Assembly (NCBI RefSeq): GCF_003313325.1
Contig: NZ_QMHQ01000004.1
Location: forward strand, 372,001-436,000
Reading direction: 5' to 3'
DNA from: Pedobacter namyangjuensis
GTDB taxonomy: Bacteria; Bacteroidota; Bacteroidia; Sphingobacteriales; Sphingobacteriaceae
DNA: 64,000 bases
The first letter of the stretch is position 1. Each line of letters begins with the position of its first letter. The notes below the pieces were generated by a model, which had not been told where the DNA came from, ran no database searches, and saw nothing but the letters and a program-made list of their open reading frames with translations. The translations under genes and the position numbers were made by a program. Shown piece after piece: positions 25,839 through 35,161 of this stretch.

Positions 25839-27233
25839 TCAGTTGATTTTAAATACCAAAGCGTGTTGCAATTTTTTTGTAGAGGCTGATAAATGAATTG
25901 TTACATTATTATTCAGTTGCGTCCATTTGAGCTTTTCTTTTACGCCTAATAAATTTATGGTTTTAGCAGTTTTAGGTAACCCTTTTAAGTTTATTTTTAA
26001 AGGTAGAGAAGCATTTTCCTCCAATAAATAAATCGCGTAAACACTTCCATCCTTTGTAGTGGTGTAGCAAACATTATCTTGCTTGTAAGGAGCGATTGGT
26101 TTGCTGGCGTAAATGGCTTCTTTGTTAACGTCCATCCATTTTCCTATTCCGGCTAAACGATCAATAACGGCATCGGGAAAAGTGCCGTCTGGCTTAGGGC
26201 CAACATTTAAGAGGAAATTCCCGCCTTTGGCAACCACATCTACGAGTAAGTGCACCAGCTTATTTACAGTTTTGTATTTATCGTTTGGCACATACCCCCA
26301 GGCTTCGCCCATAGTCATACAGGTTTCCCAAGGATAATCCAATGGTTTTTCGGGCACTTTTTGTTCTGGCGTTTGATAATTTTCGTACTCGCCATGTACC
26401 GTTCTATCTACCATTATTAAACCGGGCTGCTTAGCTCTGGCCATCTTGGCAATACTCGGCATATCTATATCTTGATCCCAAGCTGGAATTGGGGCACCCC
26501 AAGAAAGCACTTCGGCATTTACGGTTGCTTTTGGCCTAACCCAACCACCGTCTAACCATAAAATATCTATGTTGCCATAGTCGGTCATTAGTTCTGCTAG
26601 CTGTTTATGGGTAAAATCTTTAAAATCTCTCCAGCGTTGCGGATGCAAACGGATATCGTAATTATTGTTACGATCTGGGGTAGCATAGCGTGGCCACCAA
26701 TAATTTTCGTTATGCCAATCTGGTTTCGAAAAGTAGGCGCCAATCATAAAATCCTTTTTTCTAAAAGCCTCAAAAACTTCTTTAGTAATATTGGCTTTAG
26801 CGTTTGTTGAAAAGGGAACTTCTTTAGCCGTTATTTTATAATCAGATTGTTTGGTATCAAACATGGCAAATCCATCGTGGTGTTTAGTAGTAAAAACTAC
26901 ATATTGCATTCCTGCTTGTTTGGCATACGCCGCCCATTGATCAGGATTAAACTTAACCGGATTAAACTGTTTATTTAGATTAAAATACCATTTTTTGTAT
27001 TCGTCGTAATTAACCGTGCTATCTCTAGGTATCCAATCTGCATCTTCAGAGTTAATGCTCCATGATTCTACAATTCCGGGTACGCTGTAAATCCCCCAGT
27101 GCATAAACAAGCCAAATTTTTTATCTCCCCATTGGGATAATTTTGCCCTTACCTTTTCATCCGCAGGTGCGGTATAAGTTTGGGCAATCGCAAAGTTGCA
27201 TAACAATAAAAAAAGGATAGTTACTTTCCTCAT
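25839..27233 (-). CDS. GH29 alpha-L-fucosidase, copy 1
   Basis: This retaining glycosidase releases L-fucose. The 464-aa product has a signal peptide (ending FAIAQ), the catalytic barrel with FMHWGIYSVPG (about 43-53), KHHDGFAMFDT, and the nucleophile Asp at about 228 in DILWLDGGW, as in GH29 subfamily A. A small C-terminal beta domain follows (about 360-464). It is probably periplasmic or surface-exposed. Its start overlaps the stop of the upstream YwqK/TonB-like gene by 4 nt, so the two are translationally coupled. This is not a full polysaccharide utilisation locus, since no SusC/SusD pair is adjacent. Confidence 0.93.
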   Translation of the reverse strand: MRKVTILFLLLCNFAIAQTYTAPADEKVRAKLSQWGDKKFGLFMHWGIYSVPGIVESWSINSEDADWIPRDSTVNYDEYKKWYFNLNKQFNPVKFNPDQWAAYAKQAGMQYVVFTTKHHDGFAMFDTKQSDYKITAKEVPFSTNAKANITKEVFEAFRKKDFMIGAYFSKPDWHNENYWWPRYATPDRNNNYDIRLHPQRWRDFKDFTHKQLAELMTDYGNIDILWLDGGWVRPKATVNAEVLSWGAPIPAWDQDIDMPSIAKMARAKQPGLIMVDRTVHGEYENYQTPEQKVPEKPLDYPWETCMTMGEAWGYVPNDKYKTVNKLVHLLVDVVAKGGNFLLNVGPKPDGTFPDAVIDRLAGIGKWMDVNKEAIYASKPIAPYKQDNVCYTTTKDGSVYAIYLLEENASLPLKINLKGLPKTAKTINLLGVKEKLKWTQLNNNVTIHLSASTKKLQHALVFKIN

Positions 27234-28237
27234 CTACCTAAACTAAATTTAATTGGGAAATTATATTTTACACGCACTGGCAAACCTCTTTGAATACCCG
27301 GTTGCCATTTCGGAGAATCAATTAACACCCGCCTTGCCATATCGTCTAGCGACGGAAATAAAGGGTTTAATATCAATATATCCGTTAACTTGCCGTCTTT
27401 GTCAATTACAAAAGATAGTGCAACGCTTCCTGAAATTCGATTTGCAATTGCGTCCTTAGGATACCTTATTGATTTCCCCACGTATTTATAAAATTCGTTA
27501 ACATCGGTCTTATATTTTGGCGGAGTAGATAAAGTTGTGTAAGGGTAGCTAACACTATCTTTAACACTCTTTCCAGACAAGAATTTACCCGCGTCGTAAG
27601 ATTCTTCATAACTTGATTTCCCCGAACGGTAGCTGCCAAACCAAGTGCCGTTTTTAAGGCCATTCAAATAATCACCTTCTTCAACAAGTTCATCGTCGGC
27701 CTTACCAGAAATTTCTATAGCTCGTCCGTTTCCATCTTTAACCAAAACTTTCCCTAAAGAATCTGCAAAGAAGATCAACTTACCTTCAGGCTCATTTAAA
27801 GCTTGCATCGTATTTAAGCCTGATGGTTTTTTATCATCTTTATCGGTTAGTAAATAATCGAATTGCTTTTTCATTTTTCCGTTCCGGAAATAAAAATAAG
27901 CACTTCCAGATGGCCTCCCATTTTCATAATTAACGATACCTTCTCTTGAACCATTGTCGAAATAGGTAATTACTGCTCCTTCAAAAACTAAAAATGGTTC
28001 AAAAGCAGAAACTTTCCCGATTGTTTTTTTTTCGCCATTTTTATGATATTCATGCACTACAAAATTCGTTTCACCGGAATCAGGCTCTTGGATAACTCGG
28101 ATAAAATCTGCATCATCCCGATGTGCAACTTGCCTATTATCGTTTTTCAAAAAATAAACATTTTGCTTTTTTTGCTGCGCTAGAGAAAATGAAACCGACA
28201 GTAGAAAGCAAACTGAGAACATCAATGATTTCATCAC
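27230..28237 (-). CDS. Periplasmic YwqK/MORN-like repeat protein with TonB C-terminal domain
   Basis: The 335-aa product has a signal peptide (SVSFSLAQQ). The middle (about 80-230) contains repeats of the kind YFDNGSREGIVNYENGRPSGSAYFYFRNGKMKK, seen in YwqK-type proteins. The C-terminal about 90 residues (YPKDAIANRISGSVALSFVIDKDGKLTDI...WQPGIQRGLPVRVKYNFPIKF) match the TonB C-terminal domain. No N-terminal membrane anchor remains after signal cleavage, so it cannot act as a classic TonB energy transducer. Function is unknown; cotranscription with the fucosidase suggests an envelope role. Confidence 0.82.
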   Translation of the reverse strand: MMKSLMFSVCFLLSVSFSLAQQKKQNVYFLKNDNRQVAHRDDADFIRVIQEPDSGETNFVVHEYHKNGEKKTIGKVSAFEPFLVFEGAVITYFDNGSREGIVNYENGRPSGSAYFYFRNGKMKKQFDYLLTDKDDKKPSGLNTMQALNEPEGKLIFFADSLGKVLVKDGNGRAIEISGKADDELVEEGDYLNGLKNGTWFGSYRSGKSSYEESYDAGKFLSGKSVKDSVSYPYTTLSTPPKYKTDVNEFYKYVGKSIRYPKDAIANRISGSVALSFVIDKDGKLTDILILNPLFPSLDDMARRVLIDSPKWQPGIQRGLPVRVKYNFPIKFSLGR

Positions 28238-28333
28238 AAAAGGGATTGTTTTCGACGAATATAACCATTAATTAAATTATTTTAAGCTCAATGAAACGAA
28301 TAATTTAAATACATAAATATCGCTAAAAGTATA

Positions 28334-28341
28334 TAGCTTTG
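28334..28341 (+). promoter_or_regulatory. -7 promoter element of L-serine dehydratase gene, 6 nt before ATG
   Basis: TAGCTTTG matches TAnnTTTG exactly and is 6 nt before the ATG at 28348. A leaderless or near-leaderless transcript is implied. Confidence 0.5.
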
Positions 28342-28347
28342 TTTATC

Positions 28348-29775
28348 ATGCAAAAGGAACAGATTTCGGTTTTTGATATTTTTAAAATAGGTATTGGACC
28401 ATCTAGCTCGCACACTTTAGGTCCGTGGAGAGCAGCACAACAGTTTACTAACTTGCTTAGTGCAGATGGTTTATTGGGCGATGTTGTACAAGTAAAAATA
28501 CTTTTGTACGGCTCTTTGGCTAAAACAGGCAAAGGCCATGGAACAGATATTGCCATTTTATTGGGCTTAACTGGCGGCGACCCGGTAACTTTTGATGTGA
28601 ACGCCATTGACAGCACCATTGCAGTAATAAAACAGAGTGAAAAACTAACACTTGGTGGCAGTCATGAAATCAACTTTTCTTATAATGATGATTTGATTTT
28701 CCTATTCATGGAAAGTCTTCCCTTTCACCCAAATGCAGTTACGTTTCAAGCATTTTTAAGTTCTGGCAAAGCATTTTCGGCCACTTATTACTCTATTGGT
28801 GGTGGCTTTGTAGTAAAAGAAGGAGAAAATGGAAGCGAAAAAGAACAAGTAGATCTTCCTTTTCCCGTAGAAAAGGCAAGTGAGCTTTTACACTGGTGTT
28901 TATCAACCGGCTTAAAAGTAAGCGAAGTGGTAATGGAAAACGAAGCTGCTTGGCGCAAGGAATCAGAAACTAAAAAAGGAATACTTCAACATTTCCAGGT
29001 TATTAAAGAGTGTATTTATAGAGGCTCGCACACCGGCGGTTTTTTACCTGGCGGATTGGATGTTGCCCGTAGAGCACAAAAACTAAATCAGCGCTTAATA
29101 AAAGGTCAAACTTATACCGATTATGATAGCTGGGTTTTGGCAATAAGAAATGGCGGAAATGGTTTCAACTATATTTTAGATTGGGTGAGCTGTTTCGCTT
29201 TAGCCGTTAATGAAGAAAATGCTGCTTTTGGTCGCGTAGTAACAGCACCTACCAATGGCGCAGCTGGTGTTATACCTGCTGTTTTGCAATACTTTATTAC
29301 TTTTTGCGACGGTTATGACGAGGAGAAAATCATCCAGTTTATTGCATGCGCATCAGAAGTAGGCAGCATATTTAAAAAGGGCGCAACAATCTCGGCTGCA
29401 ATGGGTGGTTGCCAAGCAGAAATTGGCGTATCATCTGCAATGGCAGCAGCCGCATTAACCGAGTGTTTAGGTGGTTCTCAGCGACAAGTATTAATGGCTG
29501 CGGAAATAGCTATGGAGCATCATTTAGGTTTAACCTGCGACCCGATTGGTGGTTTGGTGCAGATCCCTTGCATAGAGCGCAACACCATGGGCGCAATTAA
29601 AGCAATTACCGCTAGTCAGTTAGCATTGCAAAGCAACCCTGATAAGGCTAAAGTAAGTTTAGATGCGGTGGTAAACACCATGTGGGAAACTGCTTTAGAT
29701 ATGAATTCTAAGTACAAAGAAACATCAGATGGTGGCTTGGCAACAAATATACCGCTGAGTTTGCCTGAATGCTAG
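28348..29775 (+). CDS. sdaA: L-serine ammonia-lyase (iron-sulfur dependent, single chain)
   Basis: This enzyme converts L-serine to pyruvate and ammonia using a [4Fe-4S] cluster. The 475-aa product has the SSSHT motif (19-23) and GSLAKTGKGHGTD in the N-terminal beta domain. The alpha domain has the conserved GRVVTAPTNGAAGVIPAVLQY, GCQAEIGVSSAMAAAALTE and MEHHLGLTCDPIGGLVQIPCIERN segments, carrying cluster cysteines. I chose ATG 28348 instead of TTG 28339, which overlaps the promoter element. Alpha and beta parts are fused, as in E. coli SdaA. Confidence 0.95.
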   Translation: MQKEQISVFDIFKIGIGPSSSHTLGPWRAAQQFTNLLSADGLLGDVVQVKILLYGSLAKTGKGHGTDIAILLGLTGGDPVTFDVNAIDSTIAVIKQSEKLTLGGSHEINFSYNDDLIFLFMESLPFHPNAVTFQAFLSSGKAFSATYYSIGGGFVVKEGENGSEKEQVDLPFPVEKASELLHWCLSTGLKVSEVVMENEAAWRKESETKKGILQHFQVIKECIYRGSHTGGFLPGGLDVARRAQKLNQRLIKGQTYTDYDSWVLAIRNGGNGFNYILDWVSCFALAVNEENAAFGRVVTAPTNGAAGVIPAVLQYFITFCDGYDEEKIIQFIACASEVGSIFKKGATISAAMGGCQAEIGVSSAMAAAALTECLGGSQRQVLMAAEIAMEHHLGLTCDPIGGLVQIPCIERNTMGAIKAITASQLALQSNPDKAKVSLDAVVNTMWETALDMNSKYKETSDGGLATNIPLSLPEC

Positions 29776-29824
29776 TGTAGTTGGTAAGGTTTTTAGTTTT
29801 TGATATGGTTAGTGGACTTACAAC

Positions 29825-30739
29825 CTAAAATAACCCCGAATAATTTAAAACGGCAAACCAAATTGCAGTGGTTGCAAATGCCAAAACAATACCTACACCT
29901 ATAACCAAATTTGCAAGTTTCGGATTTAGGTTATACTGATCGGCAATAATACCAGAGGTAAGTAATGTTGGCATTGCTGCTTCGAAAATGGCAATCTTCG
30001 GTATCATTCCTTTTAGGCTAAAGGCAACAGCAATTAACGTAATTATTAGAGGTGCTAAAAACAGTTTATAAAGTAGAGCAAAGCTGATATGTTTGATCTC
30101 GCTAAACCAACCACCAAACCTTAACTGCAAGCCTACAGAAAATAATGCTAAGGGACCGACTGTTGAGGCAAGCTTATCGAACAACGGGTCTAAAGCCGAA
30201 ATATCTACAAATTTTGGCAAGGTTAATGCCAACACACAACCCCAGATTGGCGGAAAAGTAAGCACTTTTTTAAGTACCATTTTTGCTTCCAGCTTTTGGT
30301 TTTGAGACGAACGTATTGCAACTACAATCCCAATTGTTGCCAGCAACATAAATGTTATTTGATCGCAAATAATGGCAATGCCGATTTCCTTTTCGCTGAA
30401 ATAGGCCATAATTAACGGAAAACCGATAAAAGATGTGTTGCTTAAGCTACTGGTAAGTTTTAATCCGCCCTGCGTTGCCTTACTTAATTTTTTATTGCTA
30501 AACGCGTAAAAGGTAATGTACAACCAACCACAACACCAAATAATGATAGGCGAAAGTGCTGGCAACAAAAGTTCGGAGGTAAATTGAATATGTGGCAAAT
30601 ACTTAAACGATACCGCTGGCAAGGCAATATTAATAATCCACGCATTAATGCCTTTGTGGGCATCTTTCGGTAGCTTACCGGATTTGCGAAAATAAATTCC
30701 GGCAAGAATACACAGCCCTATTAGAATAAAATTTGCCAT
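29825..30739 (-). CDS. AEC family transporter (auxin efflux carrier-like permease)
   Basis: The 304-aa inner-membrane protein has about ten hydrophobic segments, with the INAWIINIALPAVSFKYLPHI motif near the N-terminus and LLTSGIIADQYNLNPKLANLVIGVGI near the C-terminus. Bacterial AEC members export or import organic acids such as malate; the substrate here is not readable from sequence. It converges on sdaA with a 49-bp gap. Confidence 0.88.
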   Translation of the reverse strand: MANFILIGLCILAGIYFRKSGKLPKDAHKGINAWIINIALPAVSFKYLPHIQFTSELLLPALSPIIIWCCGWLYITFYAFSNKKLSKATQGGLKLTSSLSNTSFIGFPLIMAYFSEKEIGIAIICDQITFMLLATIGIVVAIRSSQNQKLEAKMVLKKVLTFPPIWGCVLALTLPKFVDISALDPLFDKLASTVGPLALFSVGLQLRFGGWFSEIKHISFALLYKLFLAPLIITLIAVAFSLKGMIPKIAIFEAAMPTLLTSGIIADQYNLNPKLANLVIGVGIVLAFATTAIWFAVLNYSGLF

Positions 30740-30763
30740 ATTTTGGGCAAAGATACCACAAGT

Positions 30764-32110
30764 TTAAATCTGTTGACGAGCTTTAATAGCCAAATATTTA
30801 TTAACCACATTTACCGTTAAATTTTCTGGCGCAGTTAACAAACTTAATATGCCATGTTTCGCCAGTTCCTTTACCATCTGTTTTTTCTCAAAGGCAAATT
30901 TTTCGGCAATGGTTTTAATGTAAATTCCCTCAACATCTTTTGCCGGTTCTTCGCTAAGCGATTTGAGCGAGGTGTTTTCGAAAAAAACGACCAACAGCAA
31001 GTGATATTTTGCAATCCTCTTTAAAAATGGCAACTGTCTTTCTAAAGCACTCATACTTTCAAAGTTTGTAAAAAATACAATTAAACTCCGTTGTTTAATG
31101 GTTGCTCTTACACTTACAAAAAGAGCTTCCATATCTGTTTCCAGATAGCGGGTTTTCTCTTTGTAAAGCACTTCCATAATTTTGTTCAACTGCGTTGGTC
31201 GTCTATCGGCAGGCACCACTTTCCCAGTTTTCTCTGCTATTGTCATCAGCCCGGCTTTATCTTGTTTAACTAAGGCAACACTGCTTAAAATCAAACTTGC
31301 GTTTATTGCATAATCCAGTAAAGACAATCCATCGAAAGGCATTTTCATCGCCCTAGATTTATCTATAACACAATAAATATGTTGAGCTTTTTCATCGGTG
31401 TACGAGTTTACCATTAATTCGCTTCTTCGGGCAGTCGCTTTCCAGTTAACCGTTCGATAATCGTCACCAGGAACATAGGTTTTAACCTGATCGAACTCCA
31501 TGCTATGCCCAATTCTACGCATCTTTTTTATGCCAATATCCGTTAGCCTATTAGATACTGCTAACAACTCGTACTGGCGCAACTTTAAAAAAGACGGATA
31601 TACGGGTACCGTTTTTTGGTTGGCGACGTTTAAACGCCTGCTTAAAAAACCTAAAGGCGATTTCACATAAATCCTGGTAATGCCAAAATCGTATTCGCCG
31701 CGTTTGGTTGGCCTTAAGTTATAGGTAATTATTTTTTGCTCACGCGATGAAAGATTTACCGAAAACCACAAATCCCGTTTTTGAAATTGAAACGGAATTT
31801 CATCTATAATCCCCACCGTAATTGGGAAATTGTAGAAATTTTCCAAGTATAATTTTACCTCGTTATCATCACCATTACTTAAACGTTCTGGCACATCTCT
31901 ACGCAGAAAAATTGTTTTTTGGGTACGATAAAGTAACAGCAGATCTATTACAACAAGTACCAGAACAGCATAAAACGCGAAGTAGGGAATATCGCCTAAA
32001 AACGGCATGAAAAAAGAAAATAAAAACAACACCACGCATACGCCAAGAGCGATAAATAGCCGGGCACCTAAAAACAGGTCTGTATAATATTTTCTAAACA
32101 GTTTTTTCAT
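30764..32110 (-). CDS. DUF58 domain protein
   Basis: The 448-aa product has two N-terminal membrane helices (about 15-60) and then the DUF58 hallmark YVPGDDYRTVNWKATARRSELMVNSY. A von Willebrand A-like segment follows (YCVIDKSRAMKMP, with the MIDAS-like DxSxx partly kept). It is the usual partner of MoxR AAA+ ATPases, which are thought to act as chaperones for metal-binding or vWA proteins. It is separated from the moxR gene by 138 bp that carry copy 2 of the two-hairpin element. Confidence 0.88.
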   Translation of the reverse strand: MKKLFRKYYTDLFLGARLFIALGVCVVLFLFSFFMPFLGDIPYFAFYAVLVLVVIDLLLLYRTQKTIFLRRDVPERLSNGDDNEVKLYLENFYNFPITVGIIDEIPFQFQKRDLWFSVNLSSREQKIITYNLRPTKRGEYDFGITRIYVKSPLGFLSRRLNVANQKTVPVYPSFLKLRQYELLAVSNRLTDIGIKKMRRIGHSMEFDQVKTYVPGDDYRTVNWKATARRSELMVNSYTDEKAQHIYCVIDKSRAMKMPFDGLSLLDYAINASLILSSVALVKQDKAGLMTIAEKTGKVVPADRRPTQLNKIMEVLYKEKTRYLETDMEALFVSVRATIKQRSLIVFFTNFESMSALERQLPFLKRIAKYHLLLVVFFENTSLKSLSEEPAKDVEGIYIKTIAEKFAFEKKQMVKELAKHGILSLLTAPENLTVNVVNKYLAIKARQQI

Positions 32111-32147
32111 ATCAATTATCTTCGAGGCGAAGCAATTTTTTGTATTT

Positions 32148-32224
32148 CGTTATGCTCAGCTTGGCTAGGCATCGTAATGCGCCAATTATTACGCTTTAAG
32201 ATTCCCACCTCCGTGGGAATGACG
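32148..32224. repeat. Two-hairpin intergenic element, copy 2
   Basis: Read on the minus strand it begins CGTCATTCCCAC and ends GAGCATAACG, matching copy 1 at 12421-12502 along most of its length (GGGAATC, AAAGC, GCATTA.GATGCC). It contains a perfect hairpin ATTCCCAC-CTCC-GTGGGAAT (32201-32220). It sits inside an operon-like gene run, between moxR and the DUF58 gene. Confidence 0.6.
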
Positions 32225-32248
32225 AAACTTAAAGTGACTCCAGTATAT

Positions 32249-33229
32249 TTACCTTGGCACTTCTATTTTTTTAATAATCTGTGCTACAATATCTGCTGTG
32301 GTTACACCTTCCATTTCCTTTTCGGGGCTAAGCATTATCCTGTGCGCCAAAACTGGTGCGGCAACCTTAACGATATCATCCGGTGTAACAAAATCTCTTC
32401 CTGCCATTGCAGCTATTGCTTTTGCGCCGTTAACAATTGCCAACGAAGCACGCGGTGATGCACCTAAATAAAGCGATTTGTTGTTACGCGTTTCATGTGT
32501 TATTTGCGCTGCGTAAGCCAATAACTTTGGCTCAACAAAAAGTGCTTTAATGGTTGCTCGCAAAGCGATTACTTGTTCTACAGAAAGCACGGGCTTTACT
32601 TCATTTAACTGAACCTCGGTTTTCTGCTGATGTTGGTTTGTTAAAATGGCGATTTCTTCTTCCAACGATGGATATTTTACTTCGATTTTAAATAAAAACC
32701 TATCCAACTGCGCCTCTGGCAAACGGTAAGTTCCCTCCTGCTCCACAGGATTTTGCGTAGCTAAAACCATAAAAGGCTCTTCCAATTTGTAGGTACTTCC
32801 ATCAACCGTTATCTGGCGTTCCTCCATGGCTTCGAACAAGGCAGCTTGGGTTTTTGCAGGTGCACGATTAATCTCATCTACCAAAACAATATTGCCAAAA
32901 ATTGGCCCTTTTCTAAATTGGAATTCTGTTGTTTTCGGGCTAAAAACAGCCGTTCCAATTACATCGGATGGCATTAAATCAGGCGTAAATTGTATACGGG
33001 AAAAATCTGCACTAATACATTTAGCCACCAGCTTAGCACTAAGTGTTTTTGCCACACCCGGTACACCTTCAATTAACAAATGTCCATCGGCCAATAAACC
33101 TGCTATTAAAAGGCCTATGGTATCTTGCTGACCAACAATTATTTTCCCTAAGGCACTTTTGATATCGGCAACCGCAGCGCTTAGTTGGGTTAAATCCGTT
33201 CTTTGGTTAAACATTTCGGCTTGTTCCAT
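32249..33229 (-). CDS. MoxR-type AAA+ ATPase
   Basis: The 326-aa product has Walker A GVPGVAKT (55-62), Walker B IVLVDEINR (about 114-122), sensor region VLATQNPVEQEGTY, and the C-terminal helical lid with SPRASLAIVNGAKAIAAM. The start at 33229 is 1 nt after the stop of the upstream gene; an earlier in-frame ATG at 33259 would overlap that gene and give a non-conserved extension. It is probably a chaperone-like activator of the DUF58 protein. Confidence 0.93.
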   Translation of the reverse strand: MEQAEMFNQRTDLTQLSAAVADIKSALGKIIVGQQDTIGLLIAGLLADGHLLIEGVPGVAKTLSAKLVAKCISADFSRIQFTPDLMPSDVIGTAVFSPKTTEFQFRKGPIFGNIVLVDEINRAPAKTQAALFEAMEERQITVDGSTYKLEEPFMVLATQNPVEQEGTYRLPEAQLDRFLFKIEVKYPSLEEEIAILTNQHQQKTEVQLNEVKPVLSVEQVIALRATIKALFVEPKLLAYAAQITHETRNNKSLYLGASPRASLAIVNGAKAIAAMAGRDFVTPDDIVKVAAPVLAHRIMLSPEKEMEGVTTADIVAQIIKKIEVPR

Positions 33230-33230
33230 A

Positions 33231-34412
33231 TTATCGGTCTTGTTTATAAAATTGTTCAATCACTTTGTTTAAATCAATTAATTCTTGATCGTTTATACTA
33301 TTAGAAACGTTAACGTAGCTCATCTGCATAAAAAGCGCCTCTACCGTTTCGGCATTTGCCCCGGTTGTTTTTAATAGGGAATTTTTGAATTCCTGGTTAA
33401 TTTCTGAGGTTTTTAGTTTGTATTTATTTCTAATGTAGGATAGCAAATACGTCAATTTTTTATCGGCAATATCTTTGTTATTTCGTTGTTGATAGTAAAC
33501 CCTGCCCACTACCTCAACAAATTCTGCCGTTGTATTTTTAAGTGGGGCACTTATAGGTATTATTCTTTGTCGGCGTTTTATTTCAAACAGTACAAAAGCC
33601 ACTAAACTAAATAATGCAATGTAATAAGCCCAGCGTAACTGGTCGTAAGCAAAGAAAACCCTTAATACCGATTTATTATTTTCATTCAGTCGGGTAAAAT
33701 ACTCGTTCCAAATTAGATGTTCGCTATCTGGCAGATAAGAAAGCGCTCTAGAAGCATAAGCCAAACCATCATCTTTTAACAAACTGTAATTGGTTAACAA
33801 CTGCGGATTTGGCAAAATAAACAATGAGCCTTTGCCAAATTTATAGCGCACATAATTCGCGTTTTCACCATCGCGTTGCCCAAGTACAATGGCTTTTGCA
33901 GTATCGATAGAGGTGAAATATTGTTCTGCCAGACCTTTTTCAAAATAAAAATCTATTTCTCTTTTTAAAGACGGACTTACGAAATTTACTGGATATTTCC
34001 TTCCTCTTGAGCTACCGAAACTAGTACTTATATCTAATTTTAAGCTATCTAATAAAACACCTTTTATAGTGTAAGATGCCAAGAAAATATTATTCCCAGC
34101 CTGCATATATTTGAGCATTTGTTCGTAATCAACCTCCTCAACCTTAATACTAGATCCAATAATTAACAATGTCGATTTTCCCGAATCTGCATCTTTTATG
34201 GTATTATAAATTGGCTTTTGTACCGCCTTAATCTTCGCCCTCGGAAAAATATCGTTAATACGCTGTCTGAGTATAAAAGTGCCAAATGGAATTTTATCCT
34301 CAGTTAAGTAGGTAGCTCTCCAATCTGTTGCTTTGGGTTTAAAAATTTGCACCATAATGTAGCAAATCATTAAAGCGCCACCAATAAACAAATATCTTTT
34401 CAATCCTTTCAT
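33231..34412 (-). CDS. DUF4350-type membrane protein
   Basis: The 393-aa product has one N-terminal and one internal membrane helix (about 8-25 and 265-285). The extracytoplasmic part between them shows a GATase-like fold feature (STLLIIGSSIKVEEVDYEQMLKYMQAGNNIFLAS), typical of DUF4350. The C-terminal cytoplasmic part is helical. It overlaps the upstream DUF4129 gene by 4 nt. Function is unknown; the MoxR/DUF58 context suggests a membrane complex. Confidence 0.8.
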   Translation of the reverse strand: MKGLKRYLFIGGALMICYIMVQIFKPKATDWRATYLTEDKIPFGTFILRQRINDIFPRAKIKAVQKPIYNTIKDADSGKSTLLIIGSSIKVEEVDYEQMLKYMQAGNNIFLASYTIKGVLLDSLKLDISTSFGSSRGRKYPVNFVSPSLKREIDFYFEKGLAEQYFTSIDTAKAIVLGQRDGENANYVRYKFGKGSLFILPNPQLLTNYSLLKDDGLAYASRALSYLPDSEHLIWNEYFTRLNENNKSVLRVFFAYDQLRWAYYIALFSLVAFVLFEIKRRQRIIPISAPLKNTTAEFVEVVGRVYYQQRNNKDIADKKLTYLLSYIRNKYKLKTSEINQEFKNSLLKTTGANAETVEALFMQMSYVNVSNSINDQELIDLNKVIEQFYKQDR

Positions 34413-35161
34413 AACTGCTTATTAAATTGGTTAAAAGATTCATTTATTGGCTCGAAGCTTTCTTTATCTATATAAAAATCGCCGTACCATATGTATTCGA
34501 ACCGCAGCGTAAGATCTGCAAAATCGGTTTTATGCTCTTCCGTTAACTCAGCAATATAAGTCTGATTTGTTTTTTCCGGTTGCCAATTGATTAAATTTCT
34601 ATCGGTTAATTGTTTTAAGGTTTTAAGGTAAAGTAAACGTACCGCAAGGCGATAATTGCCATTACTTATGGCATTCTCCAAATGATCTTCGAAATCTATC
34701 TCGTGGATATTTTCTAAACTTTCTTCATACGGAATGTCTACGGCCTTAGACTTTCCTGTCAAGAATTTCAAATCCAACCCGAAAATTTTCATCACTATAA
34801 AAACGATTAGCGCAACGGCCACGGTAATAGAGGCATATTTTAAGAAAACCAAAAAACCGGTGTTAGGCAAACGTTTTCCGCCACCAGAAAAAAGCCTTTC
34901 AAACCATCGGCCGACGGCCATCCAAAACCTATCCCACCAGCTAAGCCCTGCAGGGGTTACATCATCATAAATAAAATCACGTTGTTTGCTGTACTCGTTT
35001 ACAGCTTGCTCATCAATTTGCTTTATAGTTATTTTACTGCTATCAGTAATAAGCGTCGCTTTTTTTATCGAATCTTTCTTTACATTTTCTTTTTGTATGG
35101 CGGTTGCATTCGCATTAAATGCAAATAATAAAAAGACAACAAAAGCAAGCAAAAATCGCAT
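34409..35161 (-). CDS. DUF4129-type membrane protein
   Basis: The 250-aa product has a signal peptide (FAFNANATA), an extracytoplasmic stretch with WWDRFWMAVGRWFERLF, a membrane helix (about 108-127), and a cytoplasmic C-terminus with the DUF4129-like YRLAVRLLYLKTLKQLTDRNLINW and WYGDF motifs. It starts directly at the stop of the upstream gene, so it is translationally coupled. Role unknown. Confidence 0.8.
   Translation of the reverse strand: MRFLLAFVVFLLFAFNANATAIQKENVKKDSIKKATLITDSSKITIKQIDEQAVNEYSKQRDFIYDDVTPAGLSWWDRFWMAVGRWFERLFSGGGKRLPNTGFLVFLKYASITVAVALIVFIVMKIFGLDLKFLTGKSKAVDIPYEESLENIHEIDFEDHLENAISNGNYRLAVRLLYLKTLKQLTDRNLINWQPEKTNQTYIAELTEEHKTDFADLTLRFEYIWYGDFYIDKESFEPINESFNQFNKQL

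Noticed and set aside
25839..27233. Polysaccharide utilisation locus around the first fucosidase
   Set aside because: No SusC/SusD pair, sensor or further glycosidases are adjacent.
33229..33259. Earlier start of the MoxR ATPase at 33259
   Set aside because: It would overlap the upstream gene by 29 nt; the ATG at 33229 directly follows that gene's stop.
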